A stretch of DNA of 49,688 nt from an uncultured Pseudomonadota bacterium (GTDB lineage: Bacteria > Pseudomonadota > Alphaproteobacteria > UBA9219): positions 1 to 49,688 of the forward strand of contig CAIQVS010000136.1 in the NCBI GenBank assembly GCA_903875345.1, read 5' to 3'. The notes under the pieces were generated by a model. That model had not been told where the DNA came from. It made no database searches and saw nothing but the letters and a program-made list of their open reading frames with translations. Within the stretch, counting starts at the first letter, position 1, and every line of letters starts with the position of its first letter. A program made the translations under genes and the position numbers. Of this stretch, positions 8,974 to 18,262 are shown piece after piece.

Positions 8974-9747
8974 ATGACAACTGCGCCCATCATCATTTTT
9001 GTTCAACCGCAACTGGTCGAAAATATCGGCATGACGGCGCGCGCGATGATGAATTGCGGGCTGTCCGAACTGCGCATCGTCGATCCGCGCGATCCGTGGC
9101 CGCTGCATGAACCGTTGCGCGAACGCATGAACGCGGCATCCTCAGGCGCGGATGAGATTTTGAACAATGCAGGAATGTTCGCAACGGTCGAGGAGGCGAT
9201 TGCCGACCTGAATTACGTCTACGCCACGACCTCGCGGACACACGATATGGTGAACCGTATTTTTACCGCGCGCGCCGCCGCGCCGGACATGATCGAACGC
9301 GCGACCGACGGACAGAAGGTCGGCGTGATGTTCGGACGCGAACGCACCGGACTCATCAGCGATCACGTCGCGCTCGCCAACGCCCGCATCACCATTCCGC
9401 TTAATCCCGAATTCGCTTCGCTCAATCTCGCGCAAGCCGTTTTGCTCATCGGCTATGAATGGTATCAGGCCAAAGACACGACTGCGCCGCTGCGCCTTGC
9501 GACAGGCAAGAGCCGACCGGCAACGCATAAAGAATATTTCAACTTCTGGAATCGGCTGGAATCTGAACTGGAGAAGAACGGTTTCTTTGTCGCCGAGGAT
9601 ATGCGTCCGGTGATGACGCGTAGTTTGCAGAACATGCTGCAACGCGCCGAGATGACCGAGCAGGAAATCCGCACATGGCACGGCGTCGTTTCGGCGCTGC
9701 TCGGCGTGCCGCGCCGCAACCAAATGAAAAAGACCGAGGGCGCATGA
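8974..9747 (+). CDS. trmJ: tRNA (cytidine/uridine-2'-O-)-methyltransferase TrmJ-like (SPOUT)
   Basis: 257 aa; IIFVQPQLVENIGMTARAMMNCGL, GVMFGRERTGL, IPLNPEFASLNLAQAVLL. Confidence 0.88.
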   Translation: MTTAPIIIFVQPQLVENIGMTARAMMNCGLSELRIVDPRDPWPLHEPLRERMNAASSGADEILNNAGMFATVEEAIADLNYVYATTSRTHDMVNRIFTARAAAPDMIERATDGQKVGVMFGRERTGLISDHVALANARITIPLNPEFASLNLAQAVLLIGYEWYQAKDTTAPLRLATGKSRPATHKEYFNFWNRLESELEKNGFFVAEDMRPVMTRSLQNMLQRAEMTEQEIRTWHGVVSALLGVPRRNQMKKTEGA

Positions 9748-10184
9748 CTAAATCCGTTGTCCAGAGAATGGAAATCACGGCGCAAAGCGCGGGCGATGTA
9801 ATCCGCGTTTTCCTCCGCGATTGCCGCGTCGATTTGTCCATCGGCATCTATCAGGCGGAGATGCAAAAGACGCAGCCGGTAATCGTCTCAGTCGAATTGG
9901 AGGCGGCGCTTCCGCACCGGTATCAGGATCGCGTCGAATCGAGGCTCGACCGCGTGATTGACTACGAGCAAATCTACAATTTCATTCAACAAGAACTGCC
10001 GCGCATGGGGCATGTCTATTTGCTTGAAACGCTCGCCGAGCAGGTTATCGAATACTGTTTCCGCGACATTCGTGTGCGCAAGGCGCGGGTGCGGCTTGAG
10101 AAAATCGAAGTGTTTTCATCCGCCGCCGGTGCGGGCATCGAGATCACGCGCAACCGTCCAGCCGAAGGCGCATCGCCGTCATGA
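9744..10184 (+). CDS. folB: Dihydroneopterin aldolase family protein
   Basis: Start at ATG 9744 (ATGA overlap with trmJ stop); VFLRDCRVDLSIGIYQAEMQKTQPVIVSVEL, VIDYEQIYNFI, HVYLLETLAEQVIEYCF. Confidence 0.85.
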   Translation: MTKSVVQRMEITAQSAGDVIRVFLRDCRVDLSIGIYQAEMQKTQPVIVSVELEAALPHRYQDRVESRLDRVIDYEQIYNFIQQELPRMGHVYLLETLAEQVIEYCFRDIRVRKARVRLEKIEVFSSAAGAGIEITRNRPAEGASPS

Positions 10185-10906
10185 CGCATTGGGCGCTGAT
10201 AACCGGCGCGGCGCGGCGCATTGGGCGGGTCACGGCCTTGGCTCTGGCGGAGGCCGGATGGAATATCGTCATCCATTACAAGACCTCGCGCGCCGAGGCC
10301 GAACAGCTTGCCGAAGATATCAAAGCCAAAGGGCGCAACGCGTATTTGGTCGCAGCGGATTTGGCCGATGCTGAATCGGCGAGTCATTTGATCCCACGCC
10401 TTGTAGCCGAGCTTGGTTCCCTTGCGGCGCTTATCAATAACGCCAGCCTGTTCGAACCGGACGCGCGCGATCCGGACGGCGCGCGGCATCAGACGATGAA
10501 CGTCGCCGCCCCACGTTTGTTGAGCAAGGCTTTGTATTCCGCAGCGGCGGGCACCCACGGCACCCTGCCCGTCATCGTTAATCTTCTCGACGCCGATCCA
10601 TCCAAGCCCCATTTCGCGTCCTATAACCGCAGCAAAATTGCCTTGGCTGAAATGACGCGCGATTTAGCGCTGCGTTTTGCGCCCAAGGTTCGCGTCAACG
10701 GCGTCGCGCTCGGCGCTATCTTGCCAAGTCCGCGCGAATCGCCGGAGCATTTCTCCGCATTGGTCAAATCCTCGCCGCTCGCCTTACCCATCACGCCGGA
10801 GGCGGTCGCGTCAACGATCCGCTTCTTGCTCGAAAACAACGCGATCACGGGTGTGATTATTCCGGTCGACGGCGGCGCTCATTTTAAACGAGACCACTCG
10901 ACATGA
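10181..10906 (+). CDS. SDR family oxidoreductase, pteridine reductase/FolM-like
   Basis: 241 aa; TGAARRIG, LINNASLFEPD, SYNRSKIAL (YxxxK), VDGGAHFK; ATGA overlap with folB. Confidence 0.82.
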   Translation: MTHWALITGAARRIGRVTALALAEAGWNIVIHYKTSRAEAEQLAEDIKAKGRNAYLVAADLADAESASHLIPRLVAELGSLAALINNASLFEPDARDPDGARHQTMNVAAPRLLSKALYSAAAGTHGTLPVIVNLLDADPSKPHFASYNRSKIALAEMTRDLALRFAPKVRVNGVALGAILPSPRESPEHFSALVKSSPLALPITPEAVASTIRFLLENNAITGVIIPVDGGAHFKRDHST

Positions 10907-11121
10907 TCTCGGTTCACAAACGCTCGATCCGCATCGCCGGTCACAACACCAGCCTGTCGCTGGAGCCGGAGTTTTGGGACGAGCTAAAACGCCTCGCCGC
11001 CGAACGTAATCTGTCGCTGAATGAGTTGGTCGGCTCTATCGACAAAACGCGCAAAGGTAATCTGTCGAGCACATTGAGGGTTTTTGTCCTGAACGAATTG
11101 CGCAGTCGTTTATCGCGGTGA
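10903..11121 (+). CDS. Ribbon-helix-helix domain protein
   Basis: 72 aa; RSIRIAGHNTSLSLEPEFWDELKRLAAERNLSLNELV; ATGA overlap with the SDR gene. Confidence 0.8.
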   Translation: MISVHKRSIRIAGHNTSLSLEPEFWDELKRLAAERNLSLNELVGSIDKTRKGNLSSTLRVFVLNELRSRLSR

Positions 11122-11149
11122 AAATCTCTGGCAACCTGAAGCAAGAAAC

Positions 11150-11971
11150 TCAACTTCGGGCAGCATGAACATAAAGGCCGTGTTCTATTCCCATAGGCTT
11201 AAACTTGTCGGTCACGCCCAACACCGTCTCTGCTCCCCCTAGAAGCAGCACACCATCAGGCAACATAATCTTGCCGATGGCCTCCAGAACCTTCGCTTTT
11301 GTTGGCAAATCGAAATAGATGAGAACGTTGCGGCAGAAAACGATGTCGAAACTTCCATTAACACCAAGATCCTGCAGCAAATTTCCTTCACGAAACTGAA
11401 CCATGCTGCGGATATTTTCTTTGATTTGCCATCGGTCCGCTCCCTGCTGCTGAAAATATTTCATCAACAGGGCAATCGGCAATCCGCGCTGCACTTCAAA
11501 CTGCGTGTACACCCCGACTTTCGCCCGATCAACCATTTCGCGCGATAAATCCGTGCCGATTATCTCGACCCGCCAACCATGAAGCTTGGAAGCCTCCTCG
11601 GCGCAAATCATGGCCAGAGAATAGGCTTCTTGCCCACTGGAAGCGGCCGCCGACCAAATACGAATTTGCTTCGCTGCGGCGCGGGATTTCAAAAGTTCAG
11701 GTAAAAGAATTTTCTGAAAGGCCGTGAATGGTTTTTGATCACGAAAAAAGAAGGACTCATTAGTTGTCATCGCTTCGGTAATGTCGTTAAGAACTGTCTC
11801 ATCCCGCTTGTTACGAATGGACGCCGCCATGTCTTCCAGCGATTTCATATTATATTTACGAACAACCGGCATGAGTCGCGACTCAAGCAGATAGGCTTTC
11901 TCCGGAGTCAAAACGAGCCCGGAGCGTTGTTTTACAAGTGTTGCAAAAAGACCAAAATCTTCCGCTTTCAT
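11150..11971 (-). CDS. cheR: Chemotaxis protein methyltransferase CheR
   Basis: 273 aa; TTNESFFFRD, RIWSAAASSGQEAYSLAM, FDIVFCRNVLIYFD. Confidence 0.95.
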   Translation of the reverse strand: MKAEDFGLFATLVKQRSGLVLTPEKAYLLESRLMPVVRKYNMKSLEDMAASIRNKRDETVLNDITEAMTTNESFFFRDQKPFTAFQKILLPELLKSRAAAKQIRIWSAAASSGQEAYSLAMICAEEASKLHGWRVEIIGTDLSREMVDRAKVGVYTQFEVQRGLPIALLMKYFQQQGADRWQIKENIRSMVQFREGNLLQDLGVNGSFDIVFCRNVLIYFDLPTKAKVLEAIGKIMLPDGVLLLGGAETVLGVTDKFKPMGIEHGLYVHAARS

Positions 11972-13116
11972 AGGCCGGTTCCAGTCGCTGCTTTTTTGAC
12001 CGCAGCACCGATTGCGTTAAGCGGCAGAACCGCCGAACAGAGTCCGGCATTAGCAACGGCGCCCGGCATACCCCATACAACGCTCGTTGCTTCGTCCTGA
12101 GCGATCAGCCCCCCACCGGCCTCCACGATGCCTTGCGTCCCTTTAAGACCGTCCTGTCCCATGCCTGTAAGTATTACGGCCAGAATCTTGTTTCTGTATA
12201 TCTCCCCTAATGATCGCATCATCACATCAACGGCAGGGCGACAAAAATTCTCCGGTGGATCTTTTGTCAACTTGACAACACTGCCCTCTGGCTTGCGAAC
12301 AAAGGTCATATGAAAATCCCCCGGAGCGATATAGTAATGCCCCGGTTTCAGAACATCGTTGTCCTGAGCTTCTTTGCAAGACACTTCACATTGGCGCGCA
12401 ATATGTTCAGCGAGAATCGTCGTGAAGGACGGCGGCATGTGCTGCGTGATCACGACAGGTTGCGACAGGCTTGACCCCATCGTTTTGATAACTTCGAATA
12501 AGGCTTGAGGACCGCCGGTCGAAGACCCTATCGCAATAATCTCTGGCTTGAAGCAAGGCATCGAACGCAGAACGAGCTTCTTTTTTTCAACGGGAGCCTT
12601 CGGCCTGACAATGGGACGCGCGACCGCGCCCCCCATACGTACACCGCGACGACGCGCAAGATCGCCGAGGACGCGCACTTTCTCAACCAAATCACGACCA
12701 AACTCTTGGGCGCCTCCAAGATCATTATCTTTCAACGTTTGCGGTTTGGGAATATAATCGGTCGCTCCAAGCGACAAGGCTTTAAGACTGATCTCGGCAT
12801 TTTTGCTTGTCAGCGTTGACGCCATGATAATCTGCACGCCGGCGTCGATCGCTTTTAGCTGGGGAATGGCCGTTAGGCCGTCCATCACAGGCATTTCAAT
12901 ATCGAGAACGATGACGTCCACCGGTGTACGCCGCAAAGCGTCGATGGCGGCCTGACCATCCGCTGCCGTGGAGACAATCCTGAATCCACTTTGCGCCTCC
13001 AGCGCACGCCTGATCCAGCCACGGATGACAATCGAGTCATCGGCAATCATGACGCGACATGGCAAACCTGCCTCATTCTGCGTATCGACGCCCGACAAAG
13101 GGGTGGTAGCGCTCAT
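11968..13116 (-). CDS. cheB: Protein-glutamate methylesterase CheB
   Basis: 382 aa; REC (VIVLDIEMPVMDG) plus IAIGSSTGGPQAL, VITQHMPPSFT, AVILTGMGQDGLKG. Confidence 0.95.
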   Translation of the reverse strand: MSATTPLSGVDTQNEAGLPCRVMIADDSIVIRGWIRRALEAQSGFRIVSTAADGQAAIDALRRTPVDVIVLDIEMPVMDGLTAIPQLKAIDAGVQIIMASTLTSKNAEISLKALSLGATDYIPKPQTLKDNDLGGAQEFGRDLVEKVRVLGDLARRRGVRMGGAVARPIVRPKAPVEKKKLVLRSMPCFKPEIIAIGSSTGGPQALFEVIKTMGSSLSQPVVITQHMPPSFTTILAEHIARQCEVSCKEAQDNDVLKPGHYYIAPGDFHMTFVRKPEGSVVKLTKDPPENFCRPAVDVMMRSLGEIYRNKILAVILTGMGQDGLKGTQGIVEAGGGLIAQDEATSVVWGMPGAVANAGLCSAVLPLNAIGAAVKKAATGTGL

Positions 13117-13137
13117 ATCAATAGCCCAAAGGTTGCA

Positions 13138-13509
13138 TCAAGGATCAATCACGCCAAGCTGCTCTAGTTTTCCACGAACAATATCCGCATCAAAAGGCTT
13201 CATGATGTATTCATTCGCGCCGGCGCCTATGGCAACTTGGATATGCGACATGTCGTTCTCGGTCGTACAAAAAATAACAACCGGATTTTGTCCGTCCGGC
13301 AATTGCCGTAACGCTTGCAGGAACTCCAAGCCATTCATGACCGGCATGTTCCAATCAAGAAGAATAAACAATGGCAATTTATTTTTGCATGCCTCAAGGG
13401 CAATCTGGCCATTCTCGGCCTCCTCGCAGGAAAAGCTCAAGGCTTCCAGAATCTGACGAGCAACCTTACGAATAACCCGGCTATCATCGACAATCAGACA
13501 GGTTTTCAT
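13138..13509 (-). CDS. cheY: Response regulator CheY (copy 1)
   Basis: 123 aa; single REC domain, LIVDDSRVIRKVARQIL, ILLDWNMPVMNG, T..K positions conserved. Confidence 0.92.
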   Translation of the reverse strand: MKTCLIVDDSRVIRKVARQILEALSFSCEEAENGQIALEACKNKLPLFILLDWNMPVMNGLEFLQALRQLPDGQNPVVIFCTTENDMSHIQVAIGAGANEYIMKPFDADIVRGKLEQLGVIDP

Positions 13510-13535
13510 GTGAAAAAGATCCGGACAGGCTTGTT

Positions 13536-14033
13536 TTAGGCAAGATTACGACGATCCTGGCGAAGAAGCCTTGGAACATCGAGAACCACCAAAAGAGTAT
13601 CCTTTAAGCGGAAAATGCCATCTGAAACGTCCTGCCAGTGCGCATCAAGCGTTGAAGGGTTGCCCTCGTAATCCGCTTGCGGCAGTTTCATAACCTCCCC
13701 AACCCGATCGACAATCAAGCTGTAAAGCTCATCATTATGCTCGACAACCACGCTCATACCCGGCTCACCTGCAGGACGCGGAGGCAATCCGAGCCGGATA
13801 CGCATATCAATCGCCGTCACAATCCTTCCACGCAGATTAAGCGAACCCGCTACCTCCGATGGAGCAAGCGGCACGCTGGTGATGCGTTGCGGCCCGAGAA
13901 CATCTTGCACCTGAAGAACGGAGATGCCGAACAATTGTCCTGCGGTCACCATTGTTACATACATATGGTCAACGGACATAGCGTCCTTGGTCATATCTTT
14001 CGATGCCACTACAGTTGACAAACCTACGCTCAT
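13536..14033 (-). CDS. cheW: Chemotaxis coupling protein CheW
   Basis: 165 aa; GISVLQVQDVL, VAGSLNLRGRIVTAIDMRIRLGLP. Confidence 0.93.
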   Translation of the reverse strand: MSVGLSTVVASKDMTKDAMSVDHMYVTMVTAGQLFGISVLQVQDVLGPQRITSVPLAPSEVAGSLNLRGRIVTAIDMRIRLGLPPRPAGEPGMSVVVEHNDELYSLIVDRVGEVMKLPQADYEGNPSTLDAHWQDVSDGIFRLKDTLLVVLDVPRLLRQDRRNLA

Positions 14034-16642
14034 GCCTGTCCTCCGTTTGATCTTGAGCTCTCAAGATTTTGATGCAGCGTTGCCAACAAAGCTTCGCGAT
14101 TGAATTTCGGGATATAATCATCGAACCCTGCTGTGCGCCCACGCTCAACATCCCGTGTTGTGGAATGCGACGACATCGCCACAATCGGCAGATGACTCCA
14201 CCTACCCCCCTTACGCACGGCGGTGACAAATTCGAAGCCGTTCATGCCGGGCATTTCAATATCGCTGACGATAGCGTCAAAATCCATACCCGCTTCCTGA
14301 AGCTTGAGCGCTTCGCTCGGACTTTCTACCGCCGTGACCTCATATCCCGCCACGGTTAGCAATGGCGTCAACAAGTTACGAAAGAAAGGACTGTCATCAA
14401 CCAGCAAGATGCGCCGCGCCTTCTGTTCACCAAAAGCACCGTCCGTTTCGACGTCAAACCAGTCCTGAAAAGCCTGAGCAAGGAAGTACGTCGCATCAAG
14501 TACATCCGTTGCCCGACCGGCAATAATCGATGTCCCCAAATAACCGGGCCGCCGCGAGGATAAATCCACATGAAGCTTTTCTTCAACAATATCGATGATT
14601 TCATCGACCATCAGCCCCATGTGTTTGTCCCGATCGGCAAAGACGAGGATTGGCTGCAACCCTTCCCTAGACTTGTCGGATTCAGCCCGCACATGAACCA
14701 AGGGCATCAACTTACCACGATACTGCATGACAGTTGAATCCCCTGAATACTCTATATTCTTCCAATCCACCTTCTCCAAACGGGCTATAAGCGCCAAGGG
14801 CACGGCTTTCGGCCCCTCATCTCCGGTACGGAAAAGCAGAAGAGACTGCCGATCATCACTGCGACTGAGGTTCGTTTGCGTCGCATGATGCGCCATCTCA
14901 TTGGCGGCATGAATTTCATCGGCATGCTGAACCAAGCCATTCACATCGAGGATCATCACCACGCTGCCGTCGCCCAAAATCGTGTTGCCGGAAAACACCC
15001 TGATATCCCGAAGAATTGGCGAAACAGGCTTGACGACAATTTCCTCGGTATCAAACACCTGATCGACAATAATGCCAAACGTCGTGCTGCCTGTCTGAAT
15101 AACGACAATAAAATGGCAACCATCCGTTCGGATATCGTCATCGCCAAGCTTGAGCGCCTTACGCATCGACACCAAAGGCAAAAGGCGGTTGCGCAAACGC
15201 AGAACGGGCGTTCCATTGATACGCTCGACGCGGTGCTCGCTCTCCGCCGATGCCTGCACAAGTTCAACAACGTTAATCTGGGGGATAGCAAAACGCTCAT
15301 TCTTGCATCCCACGATGAGCGCCGACACAATCGCCAACGTAAGCGGTATTTTGATAAAGAAACGGGAACCTTTTCCGCTGATTGAACGAAAATCAATCGT
15401 GCCGCCGATTTTTTCAATGTTCGTCTTCACGACATCCATACCAACGCCGCGGCCTGAAACCGAAGTCACCTCCGACGCCGTCGAAAATCCGGGCTTAAAA
15501 ATATATTGCATAATCTGCTGATCGGACATTGCGGCCAATTCAGCCTCGGTCGCCAACAGCTTTTCCAAAGCCTTGTTCCGAATCTTGTCGAGCGCCAGAC
15601 CACGCCCATCATCCGATATTTCGATGATAATGTGCCCGCCTTCGTGATAAGCGTTAAGGAGGACAACACCTATTTCAGGCTTTCCCGCCCTGATGCGTTC
15701 AGCGGGCAACTCGATGCCGTGATCGGCGGAATTTCGCACCATATGCGTGAGCGGATCCTTGATCAACTCTAGGACTTGCCGATCCAGCTCGGTTTCAGCG
15801 CCGATCATTTGCAAATCAATCTTTTTGCCCATTTCGTGCGACAAATCGCGGATGATACGCGGCAACTTCGCCCAAGCGCTGCCGATCGGTTGCATGCGCG
15901 TCTTCATCACGCCGTCCTGCAACTCTGATGTAACCTGATTGAGGCGCTGCAACGGCGTCGTGAAAGCGCTTTCTTTCTGGCTACGAAGAATTTGCAGCAA
16001 CTGATTGCGAGTCAGCACCAGCTCGCTGACCATCGTCATCAACGTTTCCAGAACATCGACGCTCACGCGTATCGACTGGTCGACAACCGAAGCGCCTCCC
16101 TTGGCGGCGTGATCATCAGCGGCAGGTTTTGCTTCCGTTACTGCCTTTGCGGCGACCGGAGCAGGCGCTACCGATGTATTGGGAACTGCGATCCGCTCTT
16201 CTGCTTCCGGAGCGCTTGGCATTGTAGCAGCTACATCTCCCGATGCCGCTGCCGGACCATCCACTTTGCCCGCAGCCATAGCATTAAGCGCGTCAATGAG
16301 GGCTTGATCGTTCCCTTCAGCTTCGGTCTCATGCTTTTCAAGATGAGCCAGCAATCCTTTAATCGTATCAATTGATCTCAGAATGAGGCTGACAGCATGG
16401 GGAGTAACCGGCAGTTCCCCGTCGCGGAATTTTCCCAACACGTTTTCCCCTGCATGCGCGACATGCTCAAGGCGCGGCAATCCCAGAAAGCCGCAGGTTC
16501 CCTTAATGGTATGAACCAGACGAAAAATATTGCCGAGAAGTCCGGGATCATTCGGGTTCTGTTCTAGCCTGACGAGCTCGATGTCGAGGGTTGCTATGTT
16601 TTCTGATGTTTCGGTCAGAAACTCGCGGAGAAGATCATCCAT
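14030..16642 (-). CDS. cheA: Hybrid chemotaxis histidine kinase CheA (Hpt, HATPase, two CheW-like domains, C-terminal REC)
   Basis: 870 aa; LVHTIKGTCGFLG Hpt His, DHGIELPAERIRAGKP, SGRGVGMDVVKTNIEKIGG, then two CheW-like segments and RRILLVDDSPFFRNLL...DAIVSDIEMPGMNG. Confidence 0.94.
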   Translation of the reverse strand: MDDLLREFLTETSENIATLDIELVRLEQNPNDPGLLGNIFRLVHTIKGTCGFLGLPRLEHVAHAGENVLGKFRDGELPVTPHAVSLILRSIDTIKGLLAHLEKHETEAEGNDQALIDALNAMAAGKVDGPAAASGDVAATMPSAPEAEERIAVPNTSVAPAPVAAKAVTEAKPAADDHAAKGGASVVDQSIRVSVDVLETLMTMVSELVLTRNQLLQILRSQKESAFTTPLQRLNQVTSELQDGVMKTRMQPIGSAWAKLPRIIRDLSHEMGKKIDLQMIGAETELDRQVLELIKDPLTHMVRNSADHGIELPAERIRAGKPEIGVVLLNAYHEGGHIIIEISDDGRGLALDKIRNKALEKLLATEAELAAMSDQQIMQYIFKPGFSTASEVTSVSGRGVGMDVVKTNIEKIGGTIDFRSISGKGSRFFIKIPLTLAIVSALIVGCKNERFAIPQINVVELVQASAESEHRVERINGTPVLRLRNRLLPLVSMRKALKLGDDDIRTDGCHFIVVIQTGSTTFGIIVDQVFDTEEIVVKPVSPILRDIRVFSGNTILGDGSVVMILDVNGLVQHADEIHAANEMAHHATQTNLSRSDDRQSLLLFRTGDEGPKAVPLALIARLEKVDWKNIEYSGDSTVMQYRGKLMPLVHVRAESDKSREGLQPILVFADRDKHMGLMVDEIIDIVEEKLHVDLSSRRPGYLGTSIIAGRATDVLDATYFLAQAFQDWFDVETDGAFGEQKARRILLVDDSPFFRNLLTPLLTVAGYEVTAVESPSEALKLQEAGMDFDAIVSDIEMPGMNGFEFVTAVRKGGRWSHLPIVAMSSHSTTRDVERGRTAGFDDYIPKFNREALLATLHQNLESSRSNGGQA

Positions 16643-16727
16643 GGAACTACCTCTGATGTCATTGCTTGGATTCGGCTGGTAGGGTTCGAACGCTCGCTAT
16701 AATGTACGCTCAATTCTTAATAATATC

Positions 16728-17450
16728 TTAGGCTCCAACGACCGCTTCTGCTCCCGACAGGTTTAAATCCACTCGATCGGCAACGGATTGATCATAAGTT
16801 AGATTGAGTTGGAAGTTTTCGGCCAAACGCCCGGTAATATAGGATTGTATCGTACGGGGCGTTAATTCATCGATCGGAACAGTCCCATCCAAGGCAGCCA
16901 GAAAAGAGGGGGACAATCGAGCGTTACGGCCAATAATTTCAAACCGACAGCAAGGTTGACCCTTATCAAGGGTGGAACGCAGAGAAACAACGCCGCCGTA
17001 AGCAAGAAGTTCTTCAGCCAGAACGACAAGGTTTAACATGACCTTCAGCAACCCCTTTCGCTCGGCTAAAGACGATTCGGGCTGATCCTCCGGCCAATGA
17101 AACAGAACCTTGCCTCCCGTCAAATATTGTTCGGCCACTTGCTTGACATCTTTAACCGCGAGATTCTCCTCGCTACCGGCGCGGCCATAGGCAATGCGAA
17201 ACAGGCGCAGCCGACGCGACGCATTGGTCGCGCTATCGCCAATCAGCTTCATGGCCTCATCAACGACAGATCCCCCAATATCCTCAATGAGTTCAACCCC
17301 ATTATTGATGGCGCTTACCGGACTAACCAGATCATGGCAGATTTTGGAGGCGAGAAGCTCCAGCACGCGCAAATCGATTTGCATGAACGCCCTCAATGCG
17401 TATGTCGCTTCACAAAAACGAGGATTTCCCATTGATTCATGTTTATGCAA
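16728..17450 (-). CDS. chpT: Histidine phosphotransferase ChpT
   Basis: 240 aa; LRVLELLASKICHDLVSPVSAINNGVELIED (phospho-acceptor His) and degenerate ATPase-like C-terminus; true start may be the internal MQIDLRVLE. Confidence 0.88.
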   Translation of the reverse strand: MHKHESMGNPRFCEATYALRAFMQIDLRVLELLASKICHDLVSPVSAINNGVELIEDIGGSVVDEAMKLIGDSATNASRRLRLFRIAYGRAGSEENLAVKDVKQVAEQYLTGGKVLFHWPEDQPESSLAERKGLLKVMLNLVVLAEELLAYGGVVSLRSTLDKGQPCCRFEIIGRNARLSPSFLAALDGTVPIDELTPRTIQSYITGRLAENFQLNLTYDQSVADRVDLNLSGAEAVVGA

Positions 17451-17494
17451 TAATTATTAAAGGACGATTAACGGTTTAACGGCTTGGCTCAGAT

Positions 17495-18256
17495 ATGAAA
17501 ATCGCATTCACCGCAGCCCATAATCGAGGCGCGCAACAGGCGTTGGCCGACCTCAAGAACCGCTACGGGCAACATGACCTCGACGCCGCAGACATTGTTG
17601 TCGCGCTCGGCGGCGACGGTCATATTCTAAAAACCCTCTATGAGATCATGAGTTTCGATAAAGCCATCTTCGCAATGCGTCGTACGGAATCCGTTGGCTT
17701 CCTGTGCAACGATTTTCGTAGTGAAGATTTGCCGGAAAGGCTCGGCAGGGCTCAGGCTGTAAAACTTCACCCCCTCCGCCTCGAAGCGCAATCAACGGAC
17801 GGATCCAAACACGAAGCTTTGGCCATTAACGAAGTGACAATAATTCGCGAAACACCCCAATCGGCGCGCTTGAACATCAGTATTGACGGAATCGAACGCC
17901 TGTCCCACTACAATGGCGATGGCATTCTCGTTTCAACTCCGGCCGGCAGCACCGCTTACAACCATTCCTGCGGCGGCCCGATTATACCGCTTGATGCCAA
18001 CACATTTGTTATCACCGCCATTTGCGGCTTCAGACCGCGCGGCTGGCGTTACGCCCTTCTATCGCATGATGCCGTGGTCGAGATCGAAGCGCTTGAAACA
18101 ACGAAACGTCCCGTGCGTATCGAAGCCGGGCTAGCAGTCATTCACAATGCCGCCTTTGTGAAAATTCACCGTGACGACAGCAAAAGCCTGACCCTGATGT
18201 TCGATCCCGATCAGCATCTGGGCGAACGCATTATTCGCGAGCAATTTATGTCCTGA
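17495..18256 (+). CDS. nadK: NAD kinase
   Basis: 253 aa; VALGGDGHILKTL, GDGILVSTPAGSTAYNHSCGGPI. Confidence 0.94.
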   Translation: MKIAFTAAHNRGAQQALADLKNRYGQHDLDAADIVVALGGDGHILKTLYEIMSFDKAIFAMRRTESVGFLCNDFRSEDLPERLGRAQAVKLHPLRLEAQSTDGSKHEALAINEVTIIRETPQSARLNISIDGIERLSHYNGDGILVSTPAGSTAYNHSCGGPIIPLDANTFVITAICGFRPRGWRYALLSHDAVVEIEALETTKRPVRIEAGLAVIHNAAFVKIHRDDSKSLTLMFDPDQHLGERIIREQFMS

Positions 18257-18262
18257 TGGCAA

